From Bacillota bacterium (GTDB lineage Bacteria; Bacillota; Bacilli; Bacillales; Cytobacillaceae), in NCBI GenBank assembly GCA_023389895.1, contig JAEWDX010000262.1, forward strand, positions 1-7,479: DNA of 7,479 nt. Reading direction: 5' to 3'. The notes under the pieces were generated by a model that was not told the DNA's origin, ran no database searches, and worked only from the letters and a program-made list of their open reading frames with translations. Shown in pieces: positions 1 through 6,037 of the stretch. Positions within the stretch are counted from its first letter, which is position 1, and every line of letters begins with the position of its first letter. Both the position numbers and the translations under genes were made by a program.

Positions 1-559
1 GTACTTTTGCGTACCAATTCTAAACAGTTTCCGCTTAATTTAACTCGATTCATACTTTTCCGTACCAATTCCAAAGTTTCCACTTAATTTGACTCGATTC
101 ATAATTTTTGCGTACCAATTCTAAACAGTTTCCGCTTTCTTTGACTCGATTCATACTTTTGCGTACCAACTCTAAACATTTTTCACTTAATTTGACTTGA
201 TTCATACTTTTGCGTACCAACTCTAAGCATTTTTCACTTTCTTTGACTCGATTCATACTTTTGCGTACCAACTCTAAGCGTTTTTCATTTAATTTGACTC
301 GATTCATAACTTTTGCGTGTCAACTCTAAGCATTTTTCACTCACCTTGACTCGATTCATACTTTTGCGTACCAACTCTAAACAGTTTCCGCTTTATTTGA
401 CTCGATTCATACTTTTCCGTGTCAACTCTAAGCGTTTTTCACTTTCTTTGACTTGATTCATACTTTTCCGTGTCAACTCTAAGCATTTTTCACTCACCTT
501 GACATGATTAACAATGCTATGGGGCAAGTCCCCCAGTTTCCGCTTTCTCTCACACGATT
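1..559. repeat. Tandem array of about 51-bp mosaic repeats
   Basis: Seen directly: the motif GATTCATA or a close variant recurs so that successive units begin near 51, 100, 152, 203, 254, 305, 357, 408, 459 and 510. Unit lengths are therefore 49, 52, 51, 51, 51, 52, 51, 51 and 51 bp, followed by a degenerate 50-bp unit. Bases 1-50 are one more unit lacking only its first base, so the array probably continues beyond the left edge. Nearly constant blocks are GACTCGATTCATACTTTT and CGTACCAACTCTAA. The part between them varies: either an AACAGTTTCCGCTT core (1-50, 100-151, 357-407) or an AGCATTTTTCACT core (203-253, 305-356, 459-509), followed by a TAATTT, TTTCTTT or TCACCTT block. The array lies beyond the spoVT terminator. 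No function is known to me. The one-base and two-base length changes argue against a maintained protein. Confidence 0.93.
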
Positions 560-585
560 AACACCGATGCGGAGTAGAAAAACTC
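510..585. repeat. Degenerate end of the repeat array
   Basis: Two decayed units border the spoVT terminator. The first (510-559) keeps CAGTTTCCGCTTTCT and a GATT end, but its left half is replaced by a stretch holding the inverted repeat GGGG-CAAGT-CCCC (521-533). The second starts at about 560 and keeps only a match to AACTCTAAA at 580-588. This looks like the mutated edge of the array rather than a separate element. No gene is seen here. Confidence 0.6.
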
Positions 586-590
586 TAAAT

Positions 591-626
591 AAAAAAAAGG
601 GTGTCTACTTATCAGACAACCCCTTT
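591..626 (-). terminator. Intrinsic terminator of spoVT
   Basis: Read on the minus strand, GGGTTGTCT (614-622) pairs with AGACACCC (599-606) with one bulged T, around a short loop, and is followed by a run of eight T (591-598). It starts about 20 bases after the spoVT stop codon. An A/T-rich stem extension and T residues on the other side mean it could also work from the plus strand and insulate spoVT from the repeat array. Confidence 0.88.
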
Positions 627-645
627 CTTTTCAAGCGAGTCCACC

Positions 646-1182
646 CTAAGATTCCATTTGTCTTGCGAGGAAGCCGGCGGCAGTTTCGACTGCTTTTTGT
701 TCCACTTCTCCTAGCGTTCCCTCTTTTGCGTAGATGACGACTGCGCCAATCGGGTCGCCATTTGCGATAATCGGTCCAATCGTATAAGCAGTGACCGCTT
801 CGGTATTTCCATCGACAAAGGAAACCTCCTCTTGCTCATTCATGAGAACAGAAGTGCGATTCTCCATCGTCTTTTCGACTAATTCACTAATGTTCTTATT
901 TAAATAATCTTTCTTTGAGCCACCTGCAACTGTAATAAATGTATCTCTGTCACAAATTAAGACAGGATTCCCGAGACTATCATACAGCGCTTCACCATAC
1001 TCTTTTGCGAAATCGCCAAGCTCGCTAATCGGTGAATATTTCTTTAAAATCACTTCCCCATCACGATCCACAAAGATTTCTAGAGGGTCACCTTCACGAA
1101 TACGCAATGTTCTACGGATTTCCTTAGGAATAACGACTCGACCTAAATCATCGATTCGACGAACTATACCTGTTGCTTTCAT
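646..1182 (-). CDS. spoVT: Stage V sporulation protein T, AbrB-type transcription regulator
   Basis: The product has 178 residues, the length I recall for B. subtilis SpoVT. Residues 1 to about 50 form the AbrB/MazE-like swapped-hairpin DNA-binding domain, recognised by MKATGIVRRIDDLGRVVIPK and the following EIRRTLRIREGDPLEIF. Residues from about 55 to the end form the GAF-like sensory domain, with the conserved segments SSKKDYLNK-like (here GSKKDYLNK), GPIIANGDPIGAVVIY and ETAAGFLARQME. Known role of the family: a forespore regulator that activates or represses sigma-G-dependent genes, binding DNA as a tetramer. The open frame extends 7 codons upstream to 1203, but that ATG has no ribosome binding site. 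The ATG at 1182 has GTGAGG 9 bases upstream and matches the family N-terminus, so I chose it. It is a single gene between mfd and its own terminator. No defects are seen. Confidence 0.98.
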   Translation of the reverse strand: MKATGIVRRIDDLGRVVIPKEIRRTLRIREGDPLEIFVDRDGEVILKKYSPISELGDFAKEYGEALYDSLGNPVLICDRDTFITVAGGSKKDYLNKNISELVEKTMENRTSVLMNEQEEVSFVDGNTEAVTAYTIGPIIANGDPIGAVVIYAKEGTLGEVEQKAVETAAGFLARQMES

Positions 1183-1191
1183 CCAAAGTTG

Positions 1192-1197
1192 CCTCAC
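1192..1197 (-). promoter_or_regulatory. Ribosome binding site deciding the spoVT start
   Basis: GTGAGG on the minus strand lies 9 bases before the ATG at 1182. No comparable site precedes the in-frame ATG at 1203. This selects the 178-residue form. Confidence 0.75.
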
Positions 1198-1281
1198 TTT
1201 CATCTGATGATTTGATTAGTTCTTTTCTTTAATCGCAATGCTTCCATTGGGAAATAATGAATGCATCGCCATGTTTGAACT

Positions 1282-1310
1282 TAGTATCTTTCATCTGGAA
1301 AGTAATATAC
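1282..1310 (-). promoter_or_regulatory. Candidate sigma-G-type promoter of spoVT
   Basis: On the minus strand GTATA (1306-1310) is followed after 17 bases by GATACTA (1282-1288). The sigma-G consensus is roughly GHATR, 17-18 bases, CATNNTA; here only the first base of the -10 box differs. spoVT is known to be sigma-G dependent in B. subtilis. The predicted start near 1275 would leave a leader of about 90 bases, which holds a small hairpin CAATG-GAAG-CATTG (1236-1249). The match is moderate, so this is inference. Confidence 0.45.
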
Positions 1311-1340
1311 ACGTTCATATATTTTTTCTTTGCTATATAT

Positions 1341-1377
1341 TTGTTACCACAAATGGATGAATCATCCAAAATAACAA
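1341..1377. repeat. Nested inverted repeat just after the mfd stop codon
   Basis: Outer arms TTGTTA (1341-1346) and TAACAA (1372-1377) enclose inner arms GGATGA (1355-1360) and TCATCC (1362-1367). It starts 2 bases past the mfd stop. No T run follows on the minus strand, so it is not a standard intrinsic terminator. It could be a mRNA 3'-end structure or a binding site. Function is unassigned. Confidence 0.5.
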
Positions 1378-1379
1378 CT

Positions 1380-4300
1380 TTACGTCTGTCTTTGCTCTTT
1401 CTTTCTTGATTCGCGTATTCCTTGAACAATTTCAAACATAATCTTCAGCCATTCGCTTGGTTGTACTCCTTTGACGTGAAGAACGGTCTTAAGCTTTTTC
1501 CCGTCCATCCCTAAGCCGACTATTCTCCCATACTTACTAGTCATTTGAAAAATACGCTGACCATCAATGTTTGAGCTAACTTCCTCATTCAAAAGAATTA
1601 AGACTTCATTTTTTATCTGTTTAATCAATTCAATTCCTGTAAGCTCACCATGAACCTTTATTTCAGCGATTTGGAATAGAAAAGAGACTTGTTCTGGATA
1701 CTCACCGAACCGATCAATCATTTCTTCTTTCAATTCTTCAATATCCTCTAGAGAAGTTGCCCCTCTAAAACGTTTATACATTTCAATTTTTTGATGACCG
1801 TCAGAAATATACGATTCTGGAATATAGGCATCAACATCAAGCTCTAATTCCAGCTGCTGTTTATGTTTAATCTCTTCATTGAAATGGCCTCTTCGATCCT
1901 CAATCGCCTCTTTTAACATTTGCGAATACAAATCAAAGCCAACTGAATCGATAAACCCATGCTGCTGGGCACCTAATAAATTACCTGCACCCCTAATCGT
2001 TAAATCACGCATTGCGATTTTGAAACCAGAACCAAGCTCTGTGAACTCCTTAATGGCCTGCAATCGCTTTTCTGCTACTTCTGTTAAAACCTTGTCCTTC
2101 CGATACGTAAAATACGCAAAGGCTACCCGATTTGAACGGCCAACCCTGCCTCGCAGCTGATAAAGTTGAGAAAGCCCCATTCGATCGGCATCATGAACAA
2201 TCAATGTATTTACATTTGGGATATCTACACCAGTCTCAATAATCGTCGTACTCACTAGGACATCAAATTCTCCTGCAAGAAAGCTTAAAATAACAGATTC
2301 TAATTCATTCTCAGACATTTGCCCATGAGCATAAGCTACTCTTGCATCGGGTACAAGCATGGAAATCTCTTCTGCTTTCCGCTCAATATCCTCCACACGA
2401 TTATAAAGAAAATAAACCTGCCCATCACGTGCTAGCTCTCTTTCAATCGCTTCGCGAACCATACCGCCATTGTATTCCATAACATACGTCTGAATTGGAA
2501 AACGATTTTCAGGCGGTGTCTCAATAACAGATAGATCACGAACACCTAGCATCGACATATGAAGGGTTCTCGGAATCGGTGTCGCTGTAAGAGTGAGAAC
2601 ATCGACATTCGTTTTGAGTTGTTTAATTTTCTCCTTATGGGTTACACCAAAACGCTGCTCCTCATCAACGATTAGCAGGCCTAGATCACGATAAGAAACA
2701 TCCTTTGATAAAATCCGATGTGTTCCGACGACAATATCAATCGTCCCCGACTTCAATCCTTTAATTGTTTCCGTTTGCTGCTTTCGCGTTCTGAAGCGAC
2801 TTAATAAGCCAATTTTAATCGGAAAATCTTGAAAGCGTTCTCTCATTGTTTCATGGTGCTGCTGAGCAAGAATGGTTGTTGGCACGAGAATCGCAACTTG
2901 TTTTCCATCTGCGATTGCTTTAAAAGCTGCTCGAATCGCTACTTCCGTTTTTCCATAACCAACATCCCCACATAGAAGACGATCCATCGGGCGTTCTCTT
3001 TCCATATCAATTTTAATCTCATGAATCGAACGGAGCTGGTCTTCTGTTTCCTGATAAGAAAAAGCTGCCTCAAAATCTCTTTGCATTTCACCGTCTGGAC
3101 TGAATGCGAACCCTTTTGCCGATTCCCGCTCTGCATAAAGCTTGATTAGATCATCAGCAATGTCCTGAACAGAGGATTCAACCTTCTTCTTTACTCTTTT
3201 CCAGTCACTGCCACCAAGCTTATAAATTTTCGGCTCCTTCGCTTCAGAACCAACATATTTCTGAACAAGATCAATTTGCTCAACTGGAACATAAAGCTTA
3301 TCGCTGCCTTGATAACGGATATGGAGATAATCTTTATGAACCCCATTTATCTCAAGTGTTTCAATTCCTAAATATTTCCCGATACCATGATTAATATGAA
3401 CGACATAATCGCCAATTTTAAGCTCAGAATAGCTTTTAATCCGTTCTGCATTTGATAGCTTCTGACGATGCGCCTTTCTTTTCGTTTTCTTATTAAATAG
3501 CTCCTCTTCCGTAATGACAACTATTTTCAAGCTTGGAAGCTCAAAGCCAGTATGGAGATTTCCTTCAACAATTTGATTTTTTCCAATCAAAAATGGCTGC
3601 TCCTCATTAACATAGGAGGCTTCTATTTCATAATCCTCTAAAACCCGTCTGAGCTTCTTTACTCTTTCTTCATCGGGACCGAGAAAAATGACAGAATAAT
3701 TCCCTTTTCTCCAGCGTTCAAGCTCACCTTTAAGGACATTCATTTGCCCATGGAAATTCTGCATTTGTTTACAGGAAATATTTAAAATATTTTCTGGATT
3801 CGTGTTCGGAACATGTCTTAAAAACAATGACAAATAAATGACAGGCTGCATCTTTCTCAGTAAAAATTCCCGTAAATGATGGGATATTTTCACATCATGA
3901 ATAATTTGCCCCTCACCTAATAAGTCTGTATACCATTCTACTTCTTCCTTCTCAAGAGAATCATTCATCTCCTGTACTCTGCTAATCTCATCGATAAAAA
4001 TAAGTCCATTATGCGGAAGATAATCTACTAAACTATTTCCTTCCTTGTAAGCGAAAGAAAGATATTTAAATATTTGATCAGGCTTAGTGCCCATCTTTAA
4101 CTGTTCGAGTTCGTACCCGATATTTTGCGCCAGCAATGTTTTTGCCTTTTCATCTTTCAGCTTTTTCAGACTTGTAGCTAATCCAGCCTCTACTTTTTCG
4201 ATCATCATCTGAAAATGCATTTGTTTCAAGGGATATTCTGTTGCTGGTCCAATTGTAACTTCTATTAATTTCTCTTTTGAACGTTGATCCTCTAATGAAA

Positions 4301-4916
4301 AGGTGCGAATCGAATCAACCTCTGTATCAAATAACTCTATACGGATCGGATCCTGCTCTGTTAATGGATAAATATCTATAATTCCGCCTCTTACACTGAA
4401 TTCACCCGGAGAGGAAACCATATCAACACGCGAATAGCCCATATGAACAAATTCCATCAGCTGATCTTCTAGAAGTTCGTCTCCTACTTTCAGCGTTAAT
4501 TGACTTTCTCTCCATAAAGAAGCGGATGGCAGAATTTTTCTTAAGCCTGACATTGGTGCAATGAGCATCCCATTCTTATTCTTACTCCAATAATTTAAAG
4601 CTTCAATTCGCTGTGCTTTCAGCTCTGGACTGGCAATGCTAATCTCAGCAGCAATTAACTCATTTGCAGGATATAAGAATACTTCATTTTCTCCTAATAA
4701 TTGGACAAAATCATCATATAGCTTTTGTGCCTGAAGGAGATTATGAGTAACAATAAGCATGGGCCTATGCGTTTGTTCATAGATAGCGGAAAGAAACAAT
4801 GTTCGTGCTGATCCTGATAAACCCGAAATCAGCTGTTCCTTCAGCCCTGCATTTAAACCAGCCAAGACAGAACGAAAATCATCTTGCTGACTGATTATTT
4901 TTTTAAGACCTAACAT
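1380..4916 (-). CDS. mfd: Transcription-repair coupling factor Mfd
   Basis: A DNA translocase that pushes stalled RNA polymerase off damaged DNA and recruits UvrA. It has 1178 residues, about the B. subtilis length. The N-terminal UvrB-like module (about 1-350) has a degenerate Walker A around residues 32-40 (GLSGSARTL, no GKT), as usual in Mfd. The RNA polymerase interaction domain lies at about 502-556, starting GDYVVHINHGIGKYLG. The RecG-like motor follows: Walker A GDVGYGKT with K656, DEEQ box at 751-754, TATPIPRT at 777-784, QLRGRVGR at 920-927, and the relay/translocation segment GAGNLLGAQQHG from 976. The last 150 or so residues form the C-terminal autoinhibitory domain. The start at 4916 has AGGAGG 6 bases upstream. 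It lies about 70 bases after fin, with a terminator-like hairpin between them, and no convincing promoter of its own was found. It is intact, and the family is certain. Confidence 0.99.
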   Translation of the reverse strand: MLGLKKIISQQDDFRSVLAGLNAGLKEQLISGLSGSARTLFLSAIYEQTHRPMLIVTHNLLQAQKLYDDFVQLLGENEVFLYPANELIAAEISIASPELKAQRIEALNYWSKNKNGMLIAPMSGLRKILPSASLWRESQLTLKVGDELLEDQLMEFVHMGYSRVDMVSSPGEFSVRGGIIDIYPLTEQDPIRIELFDTEVDSIRTFSLEDQRSKEKLIEVTIGPATEYPLKQMHFQMMIEKVEAGLATSLKKLKDEKAKTLLAQNIGYELEQLKMGTKPDQIFKYLSFAYKEGNSLVDYLPHNGLIFIDEISRVQEMNDSLEKEEVEWYTDLLGEGQIIHDVKISHHLREFLLRKMQPVIYLSLFLRHVPNTNPENILNISCKQMQNFHGQMNVLKGELERWRKGNYSVIFLGPDEERVKKLRRVLEDYEIEASYVNEEQPFLIGKNQIVEGNLHTGFELPSLKIVVITEEELFNKKTKRKAHRQKLSNAERIKSYSELKIGDYVVHINHGIGKYLGIETLEINGVHKDYLHIRYQGSDKLYVPVEQIDLVQKYVGSEAKEPKIYKLGGSDWKRVKKKVESSVQDIADDLIKLYAERESAKGFAFSPDGEMQRDFEAAFSYQETEDQLRSIHEIKIDMERERPMDRLLCGDVGYGKTEVAIRAAFKAIADGKQVAILVPTTILAQQHHETMRERFQDFPIKIGLLSRFRTRKQQTETIKGLKSGTIDIVVGTHRILSKDVSYRDLGLLIVDEEQRFGVTHKEKIKQLKTNVDVLTLTATPIPRTLHMSMLGVRDLSVIETPPENRFPIQTYVMEYNGGMVREAIERELARDGQVYFLYNRVEDIERKAEEISMLVPDARVAYAHGQMSENELESVILSFLAGEFDVLVSTTIIETGVDIPNVNTLIVHDADRMGLSQLYQLRGRVGRSNRVAFAYFTYRKDKVLTEVAEKRLQAIKEFTELGSGFKIAMRDLTIRGAGNLLGAQQHGFIDSVGFDLYSQMLKEAIEDRRGHFNEEIKHKQQLELELDVDAYIPESYISDGHQKIEMYKRFRGATSLEDIEELKEEMIDRFGEYPEQVSFLFQIAEIKVHGELTGIELIKQIKNEVLILLNEEVSSNIDGQRIFQMTSKYGRIVGLGMDGKKLKTVLHVKGVQPSEWLKIMFEIVQGIRESRKKEQRQT

Positions 4917-4927
4917 GGCAAACCTCC

Positions 4928-4949
4928 TAGAAAAGCGTAAGCACCCTTA
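4928..4949. repeat. Possible fragment of a Bacillaceae intergenic repeat
   Basis: TAGAAAAGCG (4928-4937), followed by TAAGCACC, shares an exact 10-mer with the element at 5914-5923 in the same orientation. It resembles the AAAAGCG-starting end of short intergenic repeats that I recall in many Bacillaceae genomes. It lies between the fin terminator and the mfd ribosome binding site, and overlaps the edge of the latter by one base. Confidence 0.35.
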
Positions 4950-4951
4950 TA

Positions 4952-4986
4952 CAAATAGAAAAATGCTTTGGATTATCGTCCAAAGC
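4952..4986 (-). terminator. Intrinsic terminator after fin
   Basis: On the minus strand GCTTTGGA (4979-4986) and TCCAAAGC (4965-4972) form a perfect 8-bp stem with a 6-base loop, followed by ATTTTTCTATTT. The stem begins 3 bases after the fin stop codon. It should end most fin transcripts before mfd. Confidence 0.8.
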
Positions 4987-4989
4987 CTG

Positions 4990-5220
4990 TTATTGAATCA
5001 AAAAATCATGTTGGTGATATTCTGGATTACGCTGTAGTAATTCATGACAATCTTCACATATTGCTCTAACTTGGAGATTACCAGATTGATCATATGATAT
5101 CATTTCAAGACGCTCTTTGTCATTTAACATCTGGAAACCAAGATTATTAACATGCATCTGTTCATTTTCAATCATCCCAATTTCTACTCCACAATGACGG
5201 CAAATATACTGAATTGCCAT
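4990..5220 (-). CDS. fin: Anti-sigma-F factor Fin (YabK family)
   Basis: A 76-residue zinc-ribbon-like protein with the length and sequence pattern of B. subtilis Fin. Cysteine pairs are C7-x2-C10 (CRHC) and C55-x2-C58 (CEDC), joined by LGFQ and MISY motifs, and it ends with RNPEYH. Known role: made in the forespore under sigma-F, it binds and antagonises sigma-F to help the switch to sigma-G. The open frame runs to 5286, but those 22 extra codons cover the predicted promoter and are not in the family. Start ATG at 5220 is chosen because MAIQYICRHCG aligns with the family N-terminus and GGGGGG lies 7 bases upstream. An alternative ATG at 5235 (adding MGGYG) has GAAGG 7 bases upstream, but with the predicted transcript start near 5248 its leader would be very short. 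It is flanked by pth upstream and a terminator downstream, so it is probably a single-gene transcript. Confidence 0.95.
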   Translation of the reverse strand: MAIQYICRHCGVEIGMIENEQMHVNNLGFQMLNDKERLEMISYDQSGNLQVRAICEDCHELLQRNPEYHQHDFLIQ

Positions 5221-5227
5221 TCCATAT

Positions 5228-5233
5228 CCCCCC
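5228..5233 (-). promoter_or_regulatory. Ribosome binding site for fin
   Basis: GGGGGG, 7 bases before the ATG at 5220, is an unusual but plausible Shine-Dalgarno sequence. A competing GAAGG (5243-5247) would serve an in-frame ATG at 5235, so the exact start is not fully settled. Confidence 0.55.
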
Positions 5234-5254
5234 ATTACATTACCTTCATACGAA

Positions 5255-5284
5255 TAGTATGAGCATGGGAGGACAAAATTATTC
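5255..5284 (-). promoter_or_regulatory. Forespore sigma-F/sigma-G-type promoter of fin
   Basis: On the minus strand GAATA (5280-5284), 18 bases, then CATACTA (5255-5261). This fits the forespore consensus (GHATR and CATNNTA) with no mismatch. Transcription would start near 5248, about 28 bases before the chosen fin start. Known: fin is a forespore gene in B. subtilis, controlled by sigma-F and also read by sigma-G. The -10 box is part of a dyad, CATAC-N5-GTATG (5247-5261). Confidence 0.75.
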
Positions 5285-5333
5285 ATCCTTTATCATACCT
5301 TATCTTTATGAAGAAACATGCGAGATATGTTCT

Positions 5334-5894
5334 TTATTGATTATATTCATTCATTATCTGTAAAAATGGCTTTGCAATCCATTCCTCACAGGCGGCTGCA
5401 CACTTGGGAATAACTAAGCTTATCACATCCTGCTCTTCCTTTGAAAACCTTCCTAATACATAATCAGGAACCTTCATACCACTTGGCGGTCTATCAATAC
5501 CGACTCTGATTCTGTTAAACTCTTGTGTGCCAAGATGAGCGATCGTTGACTTAATTCCATTATGTCCACCAGCACTGCCCTTTTGACGAAGTCTAATTTT
5601 TCCTACTGGCAAATCTAAATCATCATATATGACAACAAGCTCATCATCATTAATTTGAAAATAGTCCATCATTGCAAGGATAGACTCCCCCGATAAATTC
5701 ATATATGTAAGTGGTTTTAATAAAAAAACTTTTTCACCTTGAACATGGCCAACTCCATAAATGCCCTGGAATTTAGCCAGATTAAGTGGAATATTCAAAC
5801 GTTCTGAAAGTGCATCAATCACTTCAAAACCAATATTATGCCTTGTTTTTTCATATTGCTTGCCTGGATTTCCTAATCCAACAATCAATTTCAT
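5334..5894 (-). CDS. pth: Peptidyl-tRNA hydrolase (SpoVC)
   Basis: A 186-residue cytosolic enzyme that cleaves the ester bond of peptidyl-tRNAs released early from the ribosome, recycling tRNA. In B. subtilis it is essential and also known as SpoVC from a sporulation-defective allele. Family motifs are complete: VGLGNPG near the start with N9, the catalytic histidine H19 (TRHNIGF), KPLTYMNLSG with N66, YDDLDLP with D91, and GSAGGHNGIKS with N112; these match the E. coli residues N10, H20, N68, D93 and N114. The open frame begins 5 codons earlier at 5909, but ATG 5894 gives the family N-terminus MKLIVGLGNPG and has GAGGGTG 6 bases upstream. It lies downstream of ctc, separated by a terminator, and no strong housekeeping promoter is visible in the gap, so it may depend on readthrough from ctc. 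Confidence 0.98.
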   Translation of the reverse strand: MKLIVGLGNPGKQYEKTRHNIGFEVIDALSERLNIPLNLAKFQGIYGVGHVQGEKVFLLKPLTYMNLSGESILAMMDYFQINDDELVVIYDDLDLPVGKIRLRQKGSAGGHNGIKSTIAHLGTQEFNRIRVGIDRPPSGMKVPDYVLGRFSKEEQDVISLVIPKCAAACEEWIAKPFLQIMNEYNQ

Positions 5895-5911
5895 TCTTCT
5901 CACCCTCAATA

Positions 5912-5944
5912 CTTAGAAAAGCGCTAGGCATCGGAGCTAGACAA
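5912..5944. repeat. Possible short Bacillaceae intergenic repeat remnant
   Basis: On the minus strand this reads TTGTCTAGCTCCGATGCC, then TAGCGCTTTTCTAAG. From memory, the TTGTCTAGCTCC and GCGCTTTTC ends are those of a widespread intergenic repeat in Bacillus-like genomes, usually longer; here the two ends would be joined with the middle missing. It shares TAGAAAAGCG with 4928-4937. It sits in the pth leader region, just upstream of the ribosome binding site. Confidence 0.4.
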
Positions 5945-5977
5945 TTCTCTAATTTCAAAATATTCTACTGATCTTAT

Positions 5978-6014
5978 AAAAAAAGGGACTGACTATGCAG
6001 ACCCCTTCTTTTTT
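5978..6014 (-). terminator. Intrinsic terminator of ctc
   Basis: On the minus strand GGGGTCTG (5998-6005) pairs with CAGTCCC (5985-5991) with one T-T mismatch, around a 6-base loop, and is followed by seven T (5978-5984). An A run on the upstream side lengthens the stem and makes it potentially bidirectional. It begins about 30 bases after the ctc stop. Confidence 0.85.
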
Positions 6015-6037
6015 TATTTTATAGAGGAGATTAATCC

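Noticed and set aside
50..307. 85-residue repeat protein on the minus strand as a real gene
   Set aside because: It lies wholly in the tandem array, has no convincing ribosome binding site, and the array contains length changes of 1-2 bases that break any single frame.
41..509. TTGACT in nearly every unit as a series of plus-strand sigma-A -35 boxes
   Set aside because: At 16-18 bases downstream the best hexamer is TACCAA, a poor -10 box, and no gene lies downstream in that direction.
1..559. CRISPR array
   Set aside because: The units are similar along their full length, there is no constant repeat alternating with unique spacers, and no cas gene is near.
504..737. Plus-strand 77-codon open frame
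   Set aside because: It begins in the repeat array, runs through the spoVT terminator and ends antisense to spoVT; no ribosome binding site or family resemblance.
1229..1435. 68-codon minus-strand open frame between mfd and spoVT
   Set aside because: It starts inside mfd in another frame, has no clear ribosome binding site, and its sequence resembles no family I know. The gap is better explained as the spoVT promoter region.
1879..2160. Plus-strand open frame opposite mfd
   Set aside because: Antisense shadow of the highly conserved mfd motor region.
5305..5332. Terminator after pth
   Set aside because: An AT-rich imperfect hairpin (GAACAT with ATGTTTC) exists, but no T run follows on the minus strand, so I did not call it.
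5786..5971. Plus-strand 61-codon open frame opposite the start of pth
   Set aside because: Antisense shadow; most of it opposes conserved pth codons, and there is no ribosome binding site.
5895..5977. Sigma-A promoter for pth (TTGAAA, 17 bases, TCCGAT)
   Set aside because: The -10 box matches the consensus at only three of six positions and overlaps the likely intergenic repeat remnant.
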